This document shows positions 6,868 through 13,516 of a stretch of 20,343 nt of DNA, piece after piece; within the stretch, counting starts at the first letter, position 1, and each line of letters opens with the position of its first letter. The notes under the pieces are model-generated. The model did no database searches and was not told where the DNA came from. It worked only from the letters and a program-made list of their open reading frames with translations. Made by a program: the position numbers and the translations under genes. Source of the DNA: a virus; IMG/VR virus record IMGVR_UViG_3300047560_000116, positions 1 through 20,343 of that record; one strand, written 5' to 3'.

Positions 6868-8856
6868 TTAGAACCTCACTCTCAATTCTTGTTCAAACTC
6901 GTATGTGTTAACAATAAACGCAGCAGAATTGGATGTTTGGGTTAAACCAATATATTTACCCCATTGAGCTGCATCCGATTTATAAAGTTGATACCCCGTG
7001 CCACCTATCCAAGATATTACAGTAGAACTGTTGTTAATCCAAGGGATTGTGACATTGGAATTGTTGTACCAAGTAATGTAATTTCCAAGGGTATAAGCTG
7101 GACTAGAACCTTGTTCAGAATCCACGGTGACATTAAGTTCACCACCAGTAGTTAGCGTTGCTTCAATACCAAATTTCAGAGCTTGTTTTGTTCTAATTGG
7201 ATCTGTCATCGGCAATAAAGCAGTTTGAATACGGCTAGTAATTGCGGATGATGAATCCTGATAAAGCTCATAAAGAGTGGTATCTGTAGCGCCAAATAAA
7301 GTATCTTCACCTAATACGGGCACGGAAACTAAATATTTAAGGCTATCTCCCTGGCTGGTAATAAACCATTTTTTGTCAAAAAACACGGCTTGCACATACC
7401 GATAGCTCTTAGTAAAAGTCGCATCGTAATACCTAAAATTAAAGGCAGCGCACAAAATATTGTTAATAATGACCTGACCAGCATAGACGGGTGCGGTAAA
7501 GTCAATATTGGTGATTAAACCATCTAACGGGCTAGATAACTTGGTAGTGGTTGATCCAACCAAAGCATAAACACCGTAATTGTTCATAAACAACACAGAA
7601 CGGAAGTACGGAATGATCGCATAAGGCAACTGCGTGCCCACGGATGCGCTCACATTGGTATTGGTAAATAGAGTTTGTCCTGAGCTAGTGACTTGAACAT
7701 TGGAGAACACATTGATGGAAGAATCTCCAAAAATGTATAAAAAGTCGTTAGCAGCAAGCAACTGTTGAATGTTTCCATGCAAAGTTGAGTCGGTTAGATT
7801 GACTGAACCCGAAGAAGTGCCCGTAAAGTCGCTATATTGCCCCGCAGCGCTGTAAGTAATGTTGCGCCCTGAGGCTACCCATACCCTTCCAGAAAATGTC
7901 GCTATGCCCGTATTTTGATTGGTGTTGACTACAGGCTTTAAAACCGCATTGCCAGAAATAGAAAGGGTGATGTTGGCTGCATTGGTATATCCCGTACCAG
8001 GGTTAATCATTACTACCTGAGTAACGGTATTTCCTGAGATCACCGCAACGGCATTGGCATTTGTACCGCCACCCCCGCTAATTGTGACAGGAGTGCTATA
8101 GCCTACATAGCCATTACCGCCATCAATAACGGCAATTTGCACCGTGCCCGTAGCAAAAGACTGTAATCCTGCAATCGCTTGTGCTCCTGATCCACCGCCA
8201 CCTGATAGGGTTACAGTTAGGTTTGCAGCGTTGGTATAGCCAGCTCCACCGTTGACTAGCACGACTGAGCCTACATTTGAACCACCAGAAGTTAACGCAG
8301 CAGTCGCATTTGCTTGCACACCTCCAGCTTGATCGTATCCGCTAATGACTACGGTAGGAGCAGTTGTGTATCCGCTTCCAGGGTTGGTAACAGCAATGAC
8401 TCCTACTGAGCCAATAGATACGGTATTGTTGCCATCCCAAGAAAAAACACCCTTAGAAGGGTCTAAAATGAGGTATTGGCTGTTATACCATTGCGTAGAG
8501 TTCATTGCGGATGAACCGCTAAATGTGCCAGCAGGGGCTATGTTGCCCGTACTTTTATCTTGAATCTTGTAATACTTAGCAGATCCGTCAGCCAAGAAAA
8601 ATGTCAAATAATCGCTTGTACCAAGATTGACTGCGGAAAAATAAACAATATTTGAGCTTTGAACGACAGCATTACCGCCAGAATCTTTAACAGTAACCAC
8701 ATTTGGAGTAATCCTTAGGTTGCCGTAACCAACTGGTTGTGCGTTCTCAAGCCAGCTAAATTCCTCTTGGTCAATAGCAGTACGGTTCGCCTGGGTGTTA
8801 ATCCCTTTGAACTGTTTGATGACTTGATATGACTTCTTTTGTTCAGCAGCAGCCAT
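6868..8856 (-). CDS. Tail nozzle-like (DNA stabilisation or tail hub) protein with inserted beta repeats
   Basis: This 662-residue protein begins QVIKQFKGINTQANRTAID and then a segment with NAQPV and LRITP. That N-terminal strand pattern is typical of podovirus tail-nozzle or tubular proteins (P22 gp10-like and T7 gp12-like beta-propellers). The C-terminal half has Trp/Tyr-rich beta strands, including YSAAGQYSDFTG and FLYIFGDSSINVFSN, consistent with a propeller. Between about residues 153 and 302 lie four copies of a 40-45 residue unit with core N/D-x-G-x-G-Y followed by T/V-x-ISG. I chose ATG 8856 over the upstream TTG 8862, because ATG with a nearby AGG is the better initiation site. It follows the adaptor gene, which is the standard podovirus order. 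Expected role: tail tip nozzle that closes and guides DNA. Confidence 0.8.
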   Translation of the reverse strand: MAAAEQKKSYQVIKQFKGINTQANRTAIDQEEFSWLENAQPVGYGNLRITPNVVTVKDSGGNAVVQSSNIVYFSAVNLGTSDYLTFFLADGSAKYYKIQDKSTGNIAPAGTFSGSSAMNSTQWYNSQYLILDPSKGVFSWDGNNTVSIGSVGVIAVTNPGSGYTTAPTVVISGYDQAGGVQANATAALTSGGSNVGSVVLVNGGAGYTNAANLTVTLSGGGGSGAQAIAGLQSFATGTVQIAVIDGGNGYVGYSTPVTISGGGGTNANAVAVISGNTVTQVVMINPGTGYTNAANITLSISGNAVLKPVVNTNQNTGIATFSGRVWVASGRNITYSAAGQYSDFTGTSSGSVNLTDSTLHGNIQQLLAANDFLYIFGDSSINVFSNVQVTSSGQTLFTNTNVSASVGTQLPYAIIPYFRSVLFMNNYGVYALVGSTTTKLSSPLDGLITNIDFTAPVYAGQVIINNILCAAFNFRYYDATFTKSYRYVQAVFFDKKWFITSQGDSLKYLVSVPVLGEDTLFGATDTTLYELYQDSSSAITSRIQTALLPMTDPIRTKQALKFGIEATLTTGGELNVTVDSEQGSSPAYTLGNYITWYNNSNVTIPWINNSSTVISWIGGTGYQLYKSDAAQWGKYIGLTQTSNSAAFIVNTYEFEQELRVRF

Positions 8857-8858
8857 AA

Positions 8859-9776
8859 TCAACCTGGTGAGCTATAGACACTTGGGATTCTGCGGGTATA
8901 GATGGTAGCCAGTACCGCAGAAATGTGCTTGTTGTATTCCTGTTTATATATCTCAGCTTCACCGTAGCTTTGTTCGTAATACTTAGCAAGGTAAGCTGCA
9001 TAGAATTGAACACAGCCCGAATATGGCTCGACAATCACATCGGTTGTATTTGGGCTAGATAAAGTTAAGTCATTAGGCAATACCACACAATCAATCTCAA
9101 TTTGGTAGATTTGATCGGGTACTGGACCAATATAAATTTGTCCTTGACCGTATGTGCTAAAGGCTAACGGTCTGCCGATATAGTTTTGCCAAAACCGAAG
9201 TCTTGCATTGAAATCTGTCCATGCCAACCAATCAAGTGGTACACGGGTGTTGCCCCAATAAAGATTGATGTTAATAATATCAAGAACAGTATTTCCAGAG
9301 CTAGGACTAAGAGGGCTACTACCCATAAGCTGAGTAAGCGCAGCATAGCTAATATTCTCGCAATTACCGACATAAGTTAACCCCGCAGTTCCACTTAAAA
9401 ACTCCGTGCTTGGAGGATAGTTCGTATAGTTGTTGGTGTTATTAGCTGGGTAAGGAGGAGCTGTGCTGCCCGTAGTACCGCTAGTTGTGACCTGATAAAT
9501 AAAGATATTGCTAAATAAAAAAGACCCTGCCGTGACCGCTGTATTCGCAGTCCAAATGACAGGGTAAGAGGGAGTGACACCGCCAATAGTAGCTGTAGGG
9601 GCTACCTGGCAAGGAGTTTGGGTAACAATCACTTCACGCAACGCACCGCTATCACGGGTAGTCCTTCTACGGGCTTCGTTGATGTAATCGGTTAATTGTT
9701 GAGGTGTATAGAAATTATTGTTCGCATCATGCAATAGACGCTGAACTTGAGTTAGGTAACTATTAAGGGTTGCCAT
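8859..9776 (-). CDS. Head-to-tail adaptor (connector) protein
   Basis: This 305-residue protein starts with a helical adaptor signature: LNSYLTQVQRLLHDANNNFY, then YTPQQLTDYINEARRRTTRD. It is the paired helix and IN-x-ARRR motif seen in podovirus head-to-tail adaptors such as P22 gp4 and T7 gp11 types. Residues about 55-135 form an unusual Thr/Asn/Pro-rich beta insertion. The rest returns to an adaptor-like region with NLYWGNTRVPLDWLAWTDFN and a C-terminal helix around EQSYGEAEIYKQEYNKHISA. Adaptors form a dodecamer under the portal and join it to the tail nozzle. Gene order (capsid, small proteins, this gene, nozzle) supports the call. The stop lies just before the nozzle ATG. Confidence 0.8.
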   Translation of the reverse strand: MATLNSYLTQVQRLLHDANNNFYTPQQLTDYINEARRRTTRDSGALREVIVTQTPCQVAPTATIGGVTPSYPVIWTANTAVTAGSFLFSNIFIYQVTTSGTTGSTAPPYPANNTNNYTNYPPSTEFLSGTAGLTYVGNCENISYAALTQLMGSSPLSPSSGNTVLDIININLYWGNTRVPLDWLAWTDFNARLRFWQNYIGRPLAFSTYGQGQIYIGPVPDQIYQIEIDCVVLPNDLTLSSPNTTDVIVEPYSGCVQFYAAYLAKYYEQSYGEAEIYKQEYNKHISAVLATIYTRRIPSVYSSPG

Positions 9777-9788
9777 TAGCTAACCCCA

Positions 9789-10127
9789 TCATGCTACAGC
9801 TTGTAAGACTTTTCCCCCAGCCTTCTTTTGGGAAGGCGAGGGTACTCGTTCTACCAACGGGGATAACGATTGGTTCTTTTTAGGTGGTTCGGTGGACAAG
9901 TCCCACTTAGACAAACGGACTAACCCTTCGTCTAAATCGTTGGTAGTCTTAGCCCACCCCAACCTTGCTAAGTAGGGTTGCTTATCATCATCTCCGTAAC
10001 CAAAGATGTGTCTTGCCACTTCCTCAGGAATTTCTGTAGTAGAACCCTTTTTAAAGTGGTAAAACACACCACCGAAGCCGTCTTTAAGGTCTTGGTCTGA
10101 ATTATTGGTTACAAAGATATTTGACAT
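9789..10127 (-). CDS. Small structural-region protein with a basic C-terminus
   Basis: This 112-residue protein starts at an ATG directly after the previous stop (TAATATG). The N-terminal 60 residues form a compact alpha/beta domain with FVTNNSDQDLKDGFGGVFYH and a PEEVARHIFGYGDDD segment, then LGWAKTTNDL. The last 35 residues are Lys/Ser/Pro-rich and probably disordered. It lies between the small capsid-region proteins and the head-to-tail adaptor. A head-completion or minor capsid role is likely by position, but I do not recognise a named family. No membrane segment or catalytic motif is present. Confidence 0.75.
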   Translation of the reverse strand: MSNIFVTNNSDQDLKDGFGGVFYHFKKGSTTEIPEEVARHIFGYGDDDKQPYLARLGWAKTTNDLDEGLVRLSKWDLSTEPPKKNQSLSPLVERVPSPSQKKAGGKVLQAVA

Positions 10128-10128
10128 A

Positions 10129-10587
10129 TTAGAACTGAACTACATCGCCATAAACATTAAAACTTACAACATTCGAGTTGCCAGATGGTGTGGTTACATT
10201 CACAAACAATGTAGAGCTTGTAGCCCCAGACAATACAGTAGTAGTGTATGGAGAAGCGATTGCAAAGTCTTGAAATGCGCCAGAGGCACTTAAACTGCTT
10301 AATGCCACATTAGCTACCACCGCATTTGACGCATTACCGTCATTTGAGGTGGTAATTGTGACATAAGCAGAACTAACAGATCCGTTGAGAATAGTCGCAG
10401 AAATTCTACGAATAATCACCGCACCAGAGTTGCTAGTTGCACCACCATTGGTTAACCCACCAGAACAGATAGAAAGGTTAGCGATTGCATTGCCAGCAGT
10501 TGCCAAAGATACGGCTTTTGCTGATGCAACCTTAGCATTTCCAAAACTGTCTAGGTATAGCTGCGCTACTGAATCTGGGTTAGCCAT
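10129..10587 (-). CDS. Small Ser/Ala/Thr-rich structural protein
   Basis: This 152-residue, nearly uncharged protein is rich in Ser, Ala, Val, Asn and Thr. The N-terminal part (residues 1-40) contains SVAQLYLDSFGNAKVASAKA, with the only notable charges. The rest alternates beta strands (VIIRRISATILNGSVS, AYVTITTSNDG, FQDFAIASPYTT, TLFVNVTTPSG, VVSFNVYGDVVQF), suggesting one immunoglobulin-like or jelly-roll fold. The ribosome binding site is GGAGA. It is third after the major capsid gene, so it may be a capsid decoration or minor head protein. That role is inference. Confidence 0.75.
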   Translation of the reverse strand: MANPDSVAQLYLDSFGNAKVASAKAVSLATAGNAIANLSICSGGLTNGGATSNSGAVIIRRISATILNGSVSSAYVTITTSNDGNASNAVVANVALSSLSASGAFQDFAIASPYTTTVLSGATSSTLFVNVTTPSGNSNVVSFNVYGDVVQF

Positions 10588-10598
10588 TCTGGTTCTCC

Positions 10599-10952
10599 TT
10601 AACTATTGAAAGTGCCAGAAACAGGCTGACCACCGTTAACAGTAATCAACTGCAATACTGCTGCATTTGCACCGTTAGCAATGATGTTAGCTTGGACATT
10701 CACACCGTCAGAAATAATTACACCACCCACATTGTTTGGAGAAATGCTTGTCCAAGTTGCCACATTTGAGGTTGTGTTGTAGTTTGAAACGGCTTGAATT
10801 ACCACATTGGCGGTGTTAAACGCAATGTATGTTCCAGCAGGGATCACAGTACCAGTATTGGAAACGGTGATGTTTGATGTACCTTGCCAATACGCACCAG
10901 GGGTGTTTTCGTATGTGCCAGAGATCAGGATTTTATTTAAACCGAGTGCCAT
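10599..10952 (-). CDS. Small beta-rich protein after the major capsid gene, possible head decoration protein
   Basis: This 117-residue protein follows the capsid gene by 12 bases and has a strong AAGGAG ribosome binding site. It contains no long helix. Strands include NKILISGTYENTPG, TSNITVSNTGTVIPAGTYIA, NVVIQAVSNYNT and AAVLQLITVNGG, so a single beta-barrel or sandwich is likely. The small size, strong translation signal and location right after the capsid gene are typical of decoration or cement proteins that stabilise the head, such as lambda gpD-like proteins. Sequence alone does not show such homology. Confidence 0.7.
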   Translation of the reverse strand: MALGLNKILISGTYENTPGAYWQGTSNITVSNTGTVIPAGTYIAFNTANVVIQAVSNYNTTSNVATWTSISPNNVGGVIISDGVNVQANIIANGANAAVLQLITVNGGQPVSGTFNS

Positions 10953-10964
10953 GACTTTAGCTCC

Positions 10965-11975
10965 TTATAGTGAAATAGAGTTGTAGCCAGAAACACGGGT
11001 CATTGACTTAGGCTTGGTGCTCACTAATTCAGCGATCATCAAGACTGCGCCAACATAACCGATCTGCCAGTTTGGAAGTGTTGACTCAAAACCAGTAAAT
11101 ACGAAAGAACCTTGATCGTGGATGTAAAGGCTCAAGTAGTTGCTGTTAATGAAGTAAACAGTACCTTCTGGGCAATATGGGTCTGGATAGATTGGAACAC
11201 CAGCAACCATCAAAGCACGGAAAGCTGCTTGAGGACCGTTAGCGTCACCATCAAAACCGTGTCCTGGGGTGATTACATACTGCTCTTGACCAACGAAGTC
11301 TTGTGCCAAGAGAGTCCATGTACCGAAACCGCAAACACCGAAAGTAGGTACTTCTGCACCGTTTTTAACAGTACCAGAAATATACTGGAGGATGTTCTGA
11401 CGAGTTGGGTTAACAGAACCAGCATTGTAAACCTTAGACTTCCACCATGTATAGGTAGAACGGTTGATGTTACCGTAAGTAGTCAAGTTTGTGCCATCGT
11501 CAATCGCACCAGGCAAACCAATGAACTGCTGTGTATTGGTGTAGTTGGTGTAAAGAGCGGTAGCCATTGCATCCATCATCACATTGGTTGCATCGTTCAT
11601 ACGAGCTTCAATCAAAGGAATGATTGCGTAGTCTTGCTGAACTGCACCTTCCATACCGAGGAACGGTACAGGAGCGATCATGAGCTTGAGGTTGAACTCA
11701 GCGTTAAATGCACCTTGCTGAACTGATGGCTGGTTGAAAGAACCAGAATAGTCAGACCATTGTGCGTTAACGAACTGAGCGCCTTGAACTGGCACGGTTA
11801 CTTGGGACACACCGCCTGATGCTTGCTGACTGTTAGCAATCAAAGCAGCCATCAATGGTGTAGAGTTGTAAAGTTGTACGACCAGCTTGGGGATAAACGC
11901 TCTACGAGTTACATAAGTAAGTTCGTTGTATTGCGAAGTACCCGCTGCTGGAAGAATTCCTCCGCCTATTGGCAT
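10965..11975 (-). CDS. Major capsid protein
   Basis: This 336-residue protein has the size and context of a phage HK97-fold major capsid protein. The N-terminal arm (residues 1-60) holds YVTRRAFIPKLVVQLYNSTP, the style of start seen in capsid proteins without a large delta domain. It is followed by a beta-rich region with GGVSQVTVPVQGAQFVNAQW and a helix-rich middle with MNDATNVMMDAMATALYTNY, matching the spine helix. The C-terminal half contains a strand pair, VPIYPDPYCPEGTVYFINSN, which resembles the conserved P-domain end. The preceding gene looks like a scaffold and the downstream genes are small head proteins. The ribosome binding site is GGAGAT about 7 bases away. Capsid identity is strong by gene order and pattern. 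The fold assignment is inference. Confidence 0.88.
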   Translation of the reverse strand: MPIGGGILPAAGTSQYNELTYVTRRAFIPKLVVQLYNSTPLMAALIANSQQASGGVSQVTVPVQGAQFVNAQWSDYSGSFNQPSVQQGAFNAEFNLKLMIAPVPFLGMEGAVQQDYAIIPLIEARMNDATNVMMDAMATALYTNYTNTQQFIGLPGAIDDGTNLTTYGNINRSTYTWWKSKVYNAGSVNPTRQNILQYISGTVKNGAEVPTFGVCGFGTWTLLAQDFVGQEQYVITPGHGFDGDANGPQAAFRALMVAGVPIYPDPYCPEGTVYFINSNYLSLYIHDQGSFVFTGFESTLPNWQIGYVGAVLMIAELVSTKPKSMTRVSGYNSISL

Positions 11976-12018
11976 AGTTTATCTCCAAACAAAAATTAAA
12001 ATATCCCCTCTTTACTAC

Positions 12019-12555
12019 TTAAATACCGATTGGTCGAGTGTTCTTTCGAAGCTCTTGCAATGCTTTTGCTGCCTCATCTCTAGCACCGTTAACGGGGTTT
12101 TTCCAATATTTAGACAAGTCAAACTTGTTCATTGGATTGCCACGATAACCTACATCTGAGTGTCCTACAGGTGTTGCAGCCTGTTTCATCCAATCAAAAT
12201 ACTCTGCTGCTGTTTCGTGATTGGTCATACCTTTTTCCAGCATGAGTTTCTCGATTTCATCAATATCTTCTTCCTTAGCTAAACCCTTACGCACTACAGC
12301 TTGTCTGCGTCTTTCGAGTTCATCTTTGGCATCTTTTTCACGAAGTTGTGCTTCTAACTTCATTACTCTTTCTTCCGCAGATTCCACCTTCTTACGGGTG
12401 TAGTCCTCTATTTCTAGCTCTGGAATAGACATATCAGGTCTAACCTCTTTGGTCAGACGCAATAGTTCTTTACGGGTTTTTGGATTATCAGCTAATTGCT
12501 TGGCTAACAAAGCCAATTCATCCCGCTGCTCTAATGACAAATCTTCTAAGCTCAT
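12019..12555 (-). CDS. Scaffold-like protein (head assembly)
   Basis: This 178-residue protein is highly charged and helical, as phage scaffolds are. The N-terminal third starts SLEDLSLEQRDELALLAKQL and continues to about residue 45 with many Leu and Lys. Residues 50-90 form a predicted coiled coil (KKVESAEERVMKLEAQLREK). The C-terminus (residues 135-178) is rich in basic and Asn residues and may bind capsid protein. The gene sits directly upstream of the major capsid gene, the usual place for a scaffold. No protease motif is visible. An alternative is a minor core protein. The scaffold call rests on composition and position. Confidence 0.7.
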   Translation of the reverse strand: MSLEDLSLEQRDELALLAKQLADNPKTRKELLRLTKEVRPDMSIPELEIEDYTRKKVESAEERVMKLEAQLREKDAKDELERRRQAVVRKGLAKEEDIDEIEKLMLEKGMTNHETAAEYFDWMKQAATPVGHSDVGYRGNPMNKFDLSKYWKNPVNGARDEAAKALQELRKNTRPIGI

Positions 12556-12573
12556 GTTTATCCCCTATGTGCC

Positions 12574-12759
12574 TTAGATGACTTTCTTGGTGTCACCAGG
12601 GTGACTCAAGTTCATCATGTTCTTGTAACCAGCTTTGCCAGCGGTAGATAAACCACCGAACTGTGAATAGCGTGGAGTATTGATAACTTGACCGTTCTTT
12701 TGGTTGTTATCGGTTGGTCTGCGTGGTGATGCAGCGCCTCTTGGTTTAAATAAATCCAT
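12574..12759 (-). CDS. Small basic protein near the scaffold gene, function unknown
   Basis: This 61-residue protein is Gly/Asn/Lys/Arg-rich. The N-terminus DLFKPRGAASPRRPTD is basic and Pro-containing. The middle part is NTPRYSQFGGLSTAGKAGYK, and the C-terminus NLSHPGDTKKVI. It has an AAGGA ribosome binding site with acceptable spacing, immediately after the upstream stop. It is probably disordered and could be a small head-assembly or DNA-binding accessory. I do not recognise it. It is kept because of the good ribosome binding site, tight packing and position in the operon. Confidence 0.65.
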   Translation of the reverse strand: MDLFKPRGAASPRRPTDNNQKNGQVINTPRYSQFGGLSTAGKAGYKNMMNLSHPGDTKKVI

Positions 12760-12768
12760 GATTTTTCC

Positions 12769-13272
12769 TTACATTGGTTGAGGTTGTGGCATACCACCAG
12801 GGGCAGGTGCGCCAGCTCCAGGAGGAGGCATACCAGCTCCAGGCATCATGCCAGGAATAGCAGGTGCTTGAGCCATTGCCTTACCCTCAGGAGTAGCACC
12901 ACCAGCTTGAGGGAGGGTTTGCAACATCTGTAAAATTTCAGCAGGTTGCAATTCTTGAGCCTTCTGTTTTTTCGGACCAAGGATACGATTCAAAGTGCCA
13001 ATCGCATTGAGGATGGACTTTCCTTCTTCTGAGTCTGAACCAACAGCAGGTAAAGATTGTTCTAGTAAATCCTGAGCCATAGACAAGTTAATCATGGCTG
13101 CTTCACGGTTGCCCATCTTAGGCTCTGGTGTTGACATCGGTGCACCCATTGGAGGGTTCGATGTATCGCTCATTTGCGGAGCATTTTCTGGAACGGGAGT
13201 CGCTCCCGCTGGAGTAGCGCCATCACGCTGACTCTTAATCATTTGCATTAGCTGATCGGAAGGTACGCTCAT
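12769..13272 (-). CDS. Helical and Pro/Met/Gly-rich protein at the head of the capsid operon
   Basis: This is a 167-residue protein with three parts. Residues 1-55 are Pro/Thr/Ser/Met-rich and disordered. Residues 56-115 are helical (REAAMINLSMAQDLLEQSLP and GKSILNAIGTLNRIL). Residues 130-167 form a low-complexity Pro/Gly/Met tail. I chose ATG 13272 rather than a GTG at 13296, because AGGA lies 6 bases before the ATG and the promoter's predicted start point is near 13290, inside the longer version. It is the first gene after the promoter at 13297-13324. Small head proteins with disordered Pro-rich tails sometimes act in head assembly, but this one is not recognised. Confidence 0.7.
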   Translation of the reverse strand: MSVPSDQLMQMIKSQRDGATPAGATPVPENAPQMSDTSNPPMGAPMSTPEPKMGNREAAMINLSMAQDLLEQSLPAVGSDSEEGKSILNAIGTLNRILGPKKQKAQELQPAEILQMLQTLPQAGGATPEGKAMAQAPAIPGMMPGAGMPPPGAGAPAPGGMPQPQPM

Positions 13273-13296
13273 TTCATTTCCTAAGTAATTGCTCAC

Positions 13297-13324
13297 ATAC
13301 TAATCTTAATACACAAGTTGTCAA
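13297..13324 (-). promoter_or_regulatory. Sigma70-like promoter driving the capsid-tail half
   Basis: On the minus strand, TTGACA (13324-13319, a perfect -35 match) is followed by a 16-base spacer and TAGTAT (13302-13297, 4 of 6 matches to TATAAT). Predicted transcription starts near 13290, 18 bases before the ATG at 13272. It sits in a true intergenic gap, with no competing gene on either strand. It would let the host polymerase transcribe the capsid and tail genes separately from the terminase-portal part. It is the clearest promoter in the window. Confidence 0.65.
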
Positions 13325-13326
13325 GT

Positions 13327-13361
13327 GGGGGATATATTTCAATTCCCTCCCCCATGGGAGG
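13327..13361 (-). other. Overlapping inverted repeats that could form two exclusive hairpins
   Basis: One stem pairs 13346-13351 with 13356-13361 (6 bases, loop of 4). The other pairs 13327-13332 with 13348-13353 (GGGGGA with TCCCCC, loop of 15). The two stems share bases 13348-13351, so only one can form at a time. Neither is followed by a clear U-run on the minus strand, so neither is a standard terminator in that direction. On the plus strand the first stem is followed by TTTGTT. The region lies just upstream of the promoter. Confidence 0.45.
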
Positions 13362-13365
13362 TTTG

Positions 13366-13380
13366 TTCGGTCAGTCCGAA
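13366..13380 (-). other. Small perfect hairpin (5-base stem, 5-base loop)
   Basis: TTCGG-ACTGA-CCGAA on the minus strand is a perfect inverted repeat with a five-base loop. It lies in the intergenic gap after the micropeptide gene at 13397-13438. There is no U-run after it, so it is not a standard terminator. The shape resembles the small RNA hairpins that peptide regulators bind, but the loop sequence does not match a known one. Confidence 0.45.
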
Positions 13381-13382
13381 GC

Positions 13383-13398
13383 AATCCTAAAAAGGATT
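13383..13398 (-). other. Hairpin overlapping the stop of the basic micropeptide gene
   Basis: AATCCT, loop TTTT, then AGGATT on the minus strand form a perfect 6-base stem. It begins in the stop codon of the micropeptide gene at 13397-13438. A weak terminator, a stabiliser of the upstream mRNA end, or part of a regulatory cluster with the two neighbouring hairpins are all possible. The T-run lies in the loop and not after the stem, so a standard terminator call is not supported. Confidence 0.45.
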
Positions 13399-13438
13399 AC
13401 TTGCGTGCTTTACGACCTTTACGAGCTTTGCGTGCCAT
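13397..13438 (-). CDS. 13-residue basic micropeptide MARKARKGRKARK
   Basis: The gene reads MARKARKGRKARK: after Met it is four tandem tripeptides, ARK, ARK, GRK and ARK. Eight of its 13 residues are Arg or Lys. A strong Shine-Dalgarno AGGAGA lies 8 bases before the ATG. The repeats use different synonymous codons (CGC or CGT for Arg; AAA or AAG for Lys; GCA or GCT for Ala), so the DNA repeat is weaker than the peptide repeat, a sign of selection on the peptide. It follows a second 13-residue basic peptide gene. Such peptides could bind nucleic acid or act in packaging, but no role is known to me. It could be a chance open frame, though the ribosome binding site and peptide regularity argue against that. 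Confidence 0.6.
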   Translation of the reverse strand: MARKARKGRKARK

Positions 13439-13494
13439 TTTAGATTTCTCCTGTTAGCAGCGGTCACCTATTTCATGGGTAAGGCAGCCACAAC

Positions 13495-13510
13495 CCTTCT
13501 CCCGTGAAGG
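13495..13510 (-). other. Small hairpin between the two micropeptide genes
   Basis: CCTTC-ACGGGA-GAAGG on the minus strand forms a perfect 5-base stem with a 6-base loop, just after the stop of the first micropeptide gene. No U-run follows, so termination is unlikely. The rest of the 13439-13516 gap holds the ribosome binding site of the next micropeptide and nothing else I can support. Confidence 0.35.
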
Positions 13511-13516
13511 AAAACT

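Noticed and set aside
11112-11726. Long plus-strand open frame (204 codons) antisense to the major capsid gene
   Set aside because: It lies entirely opposite the capsid gene, has Cys/Val/Thr-rich nonsense-like composition and no ribosome binding site. It is a shadow of a strongly biased gene.
11976-12018. A/T-rich gap before the capsid gene as a promoter
   Set aside because: There is a TATTTT-like box, but no acceptable -35 at the right distance; a ribosome binding site explains the region.
12615-12797. Alternative minus-strand frame overlapping the 61-residue gene
   Set aside because: It overlaps two better-supported genes in another frame and has no good ribosome binding site.
13383-13398. 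Hairpin as a standard rho-independent terminator
   Set aside because: The T-run lies in the loop and no U-run follows the stem on the minus strand.
13468-13491. Seven-residue frame starting with GTG between the two micropeptide genes
   Set aside because: It is too short, has a GTG start, and its purine-rich upstream stretch is part of a hairpin. Nothing links it to the KGRK peptides.
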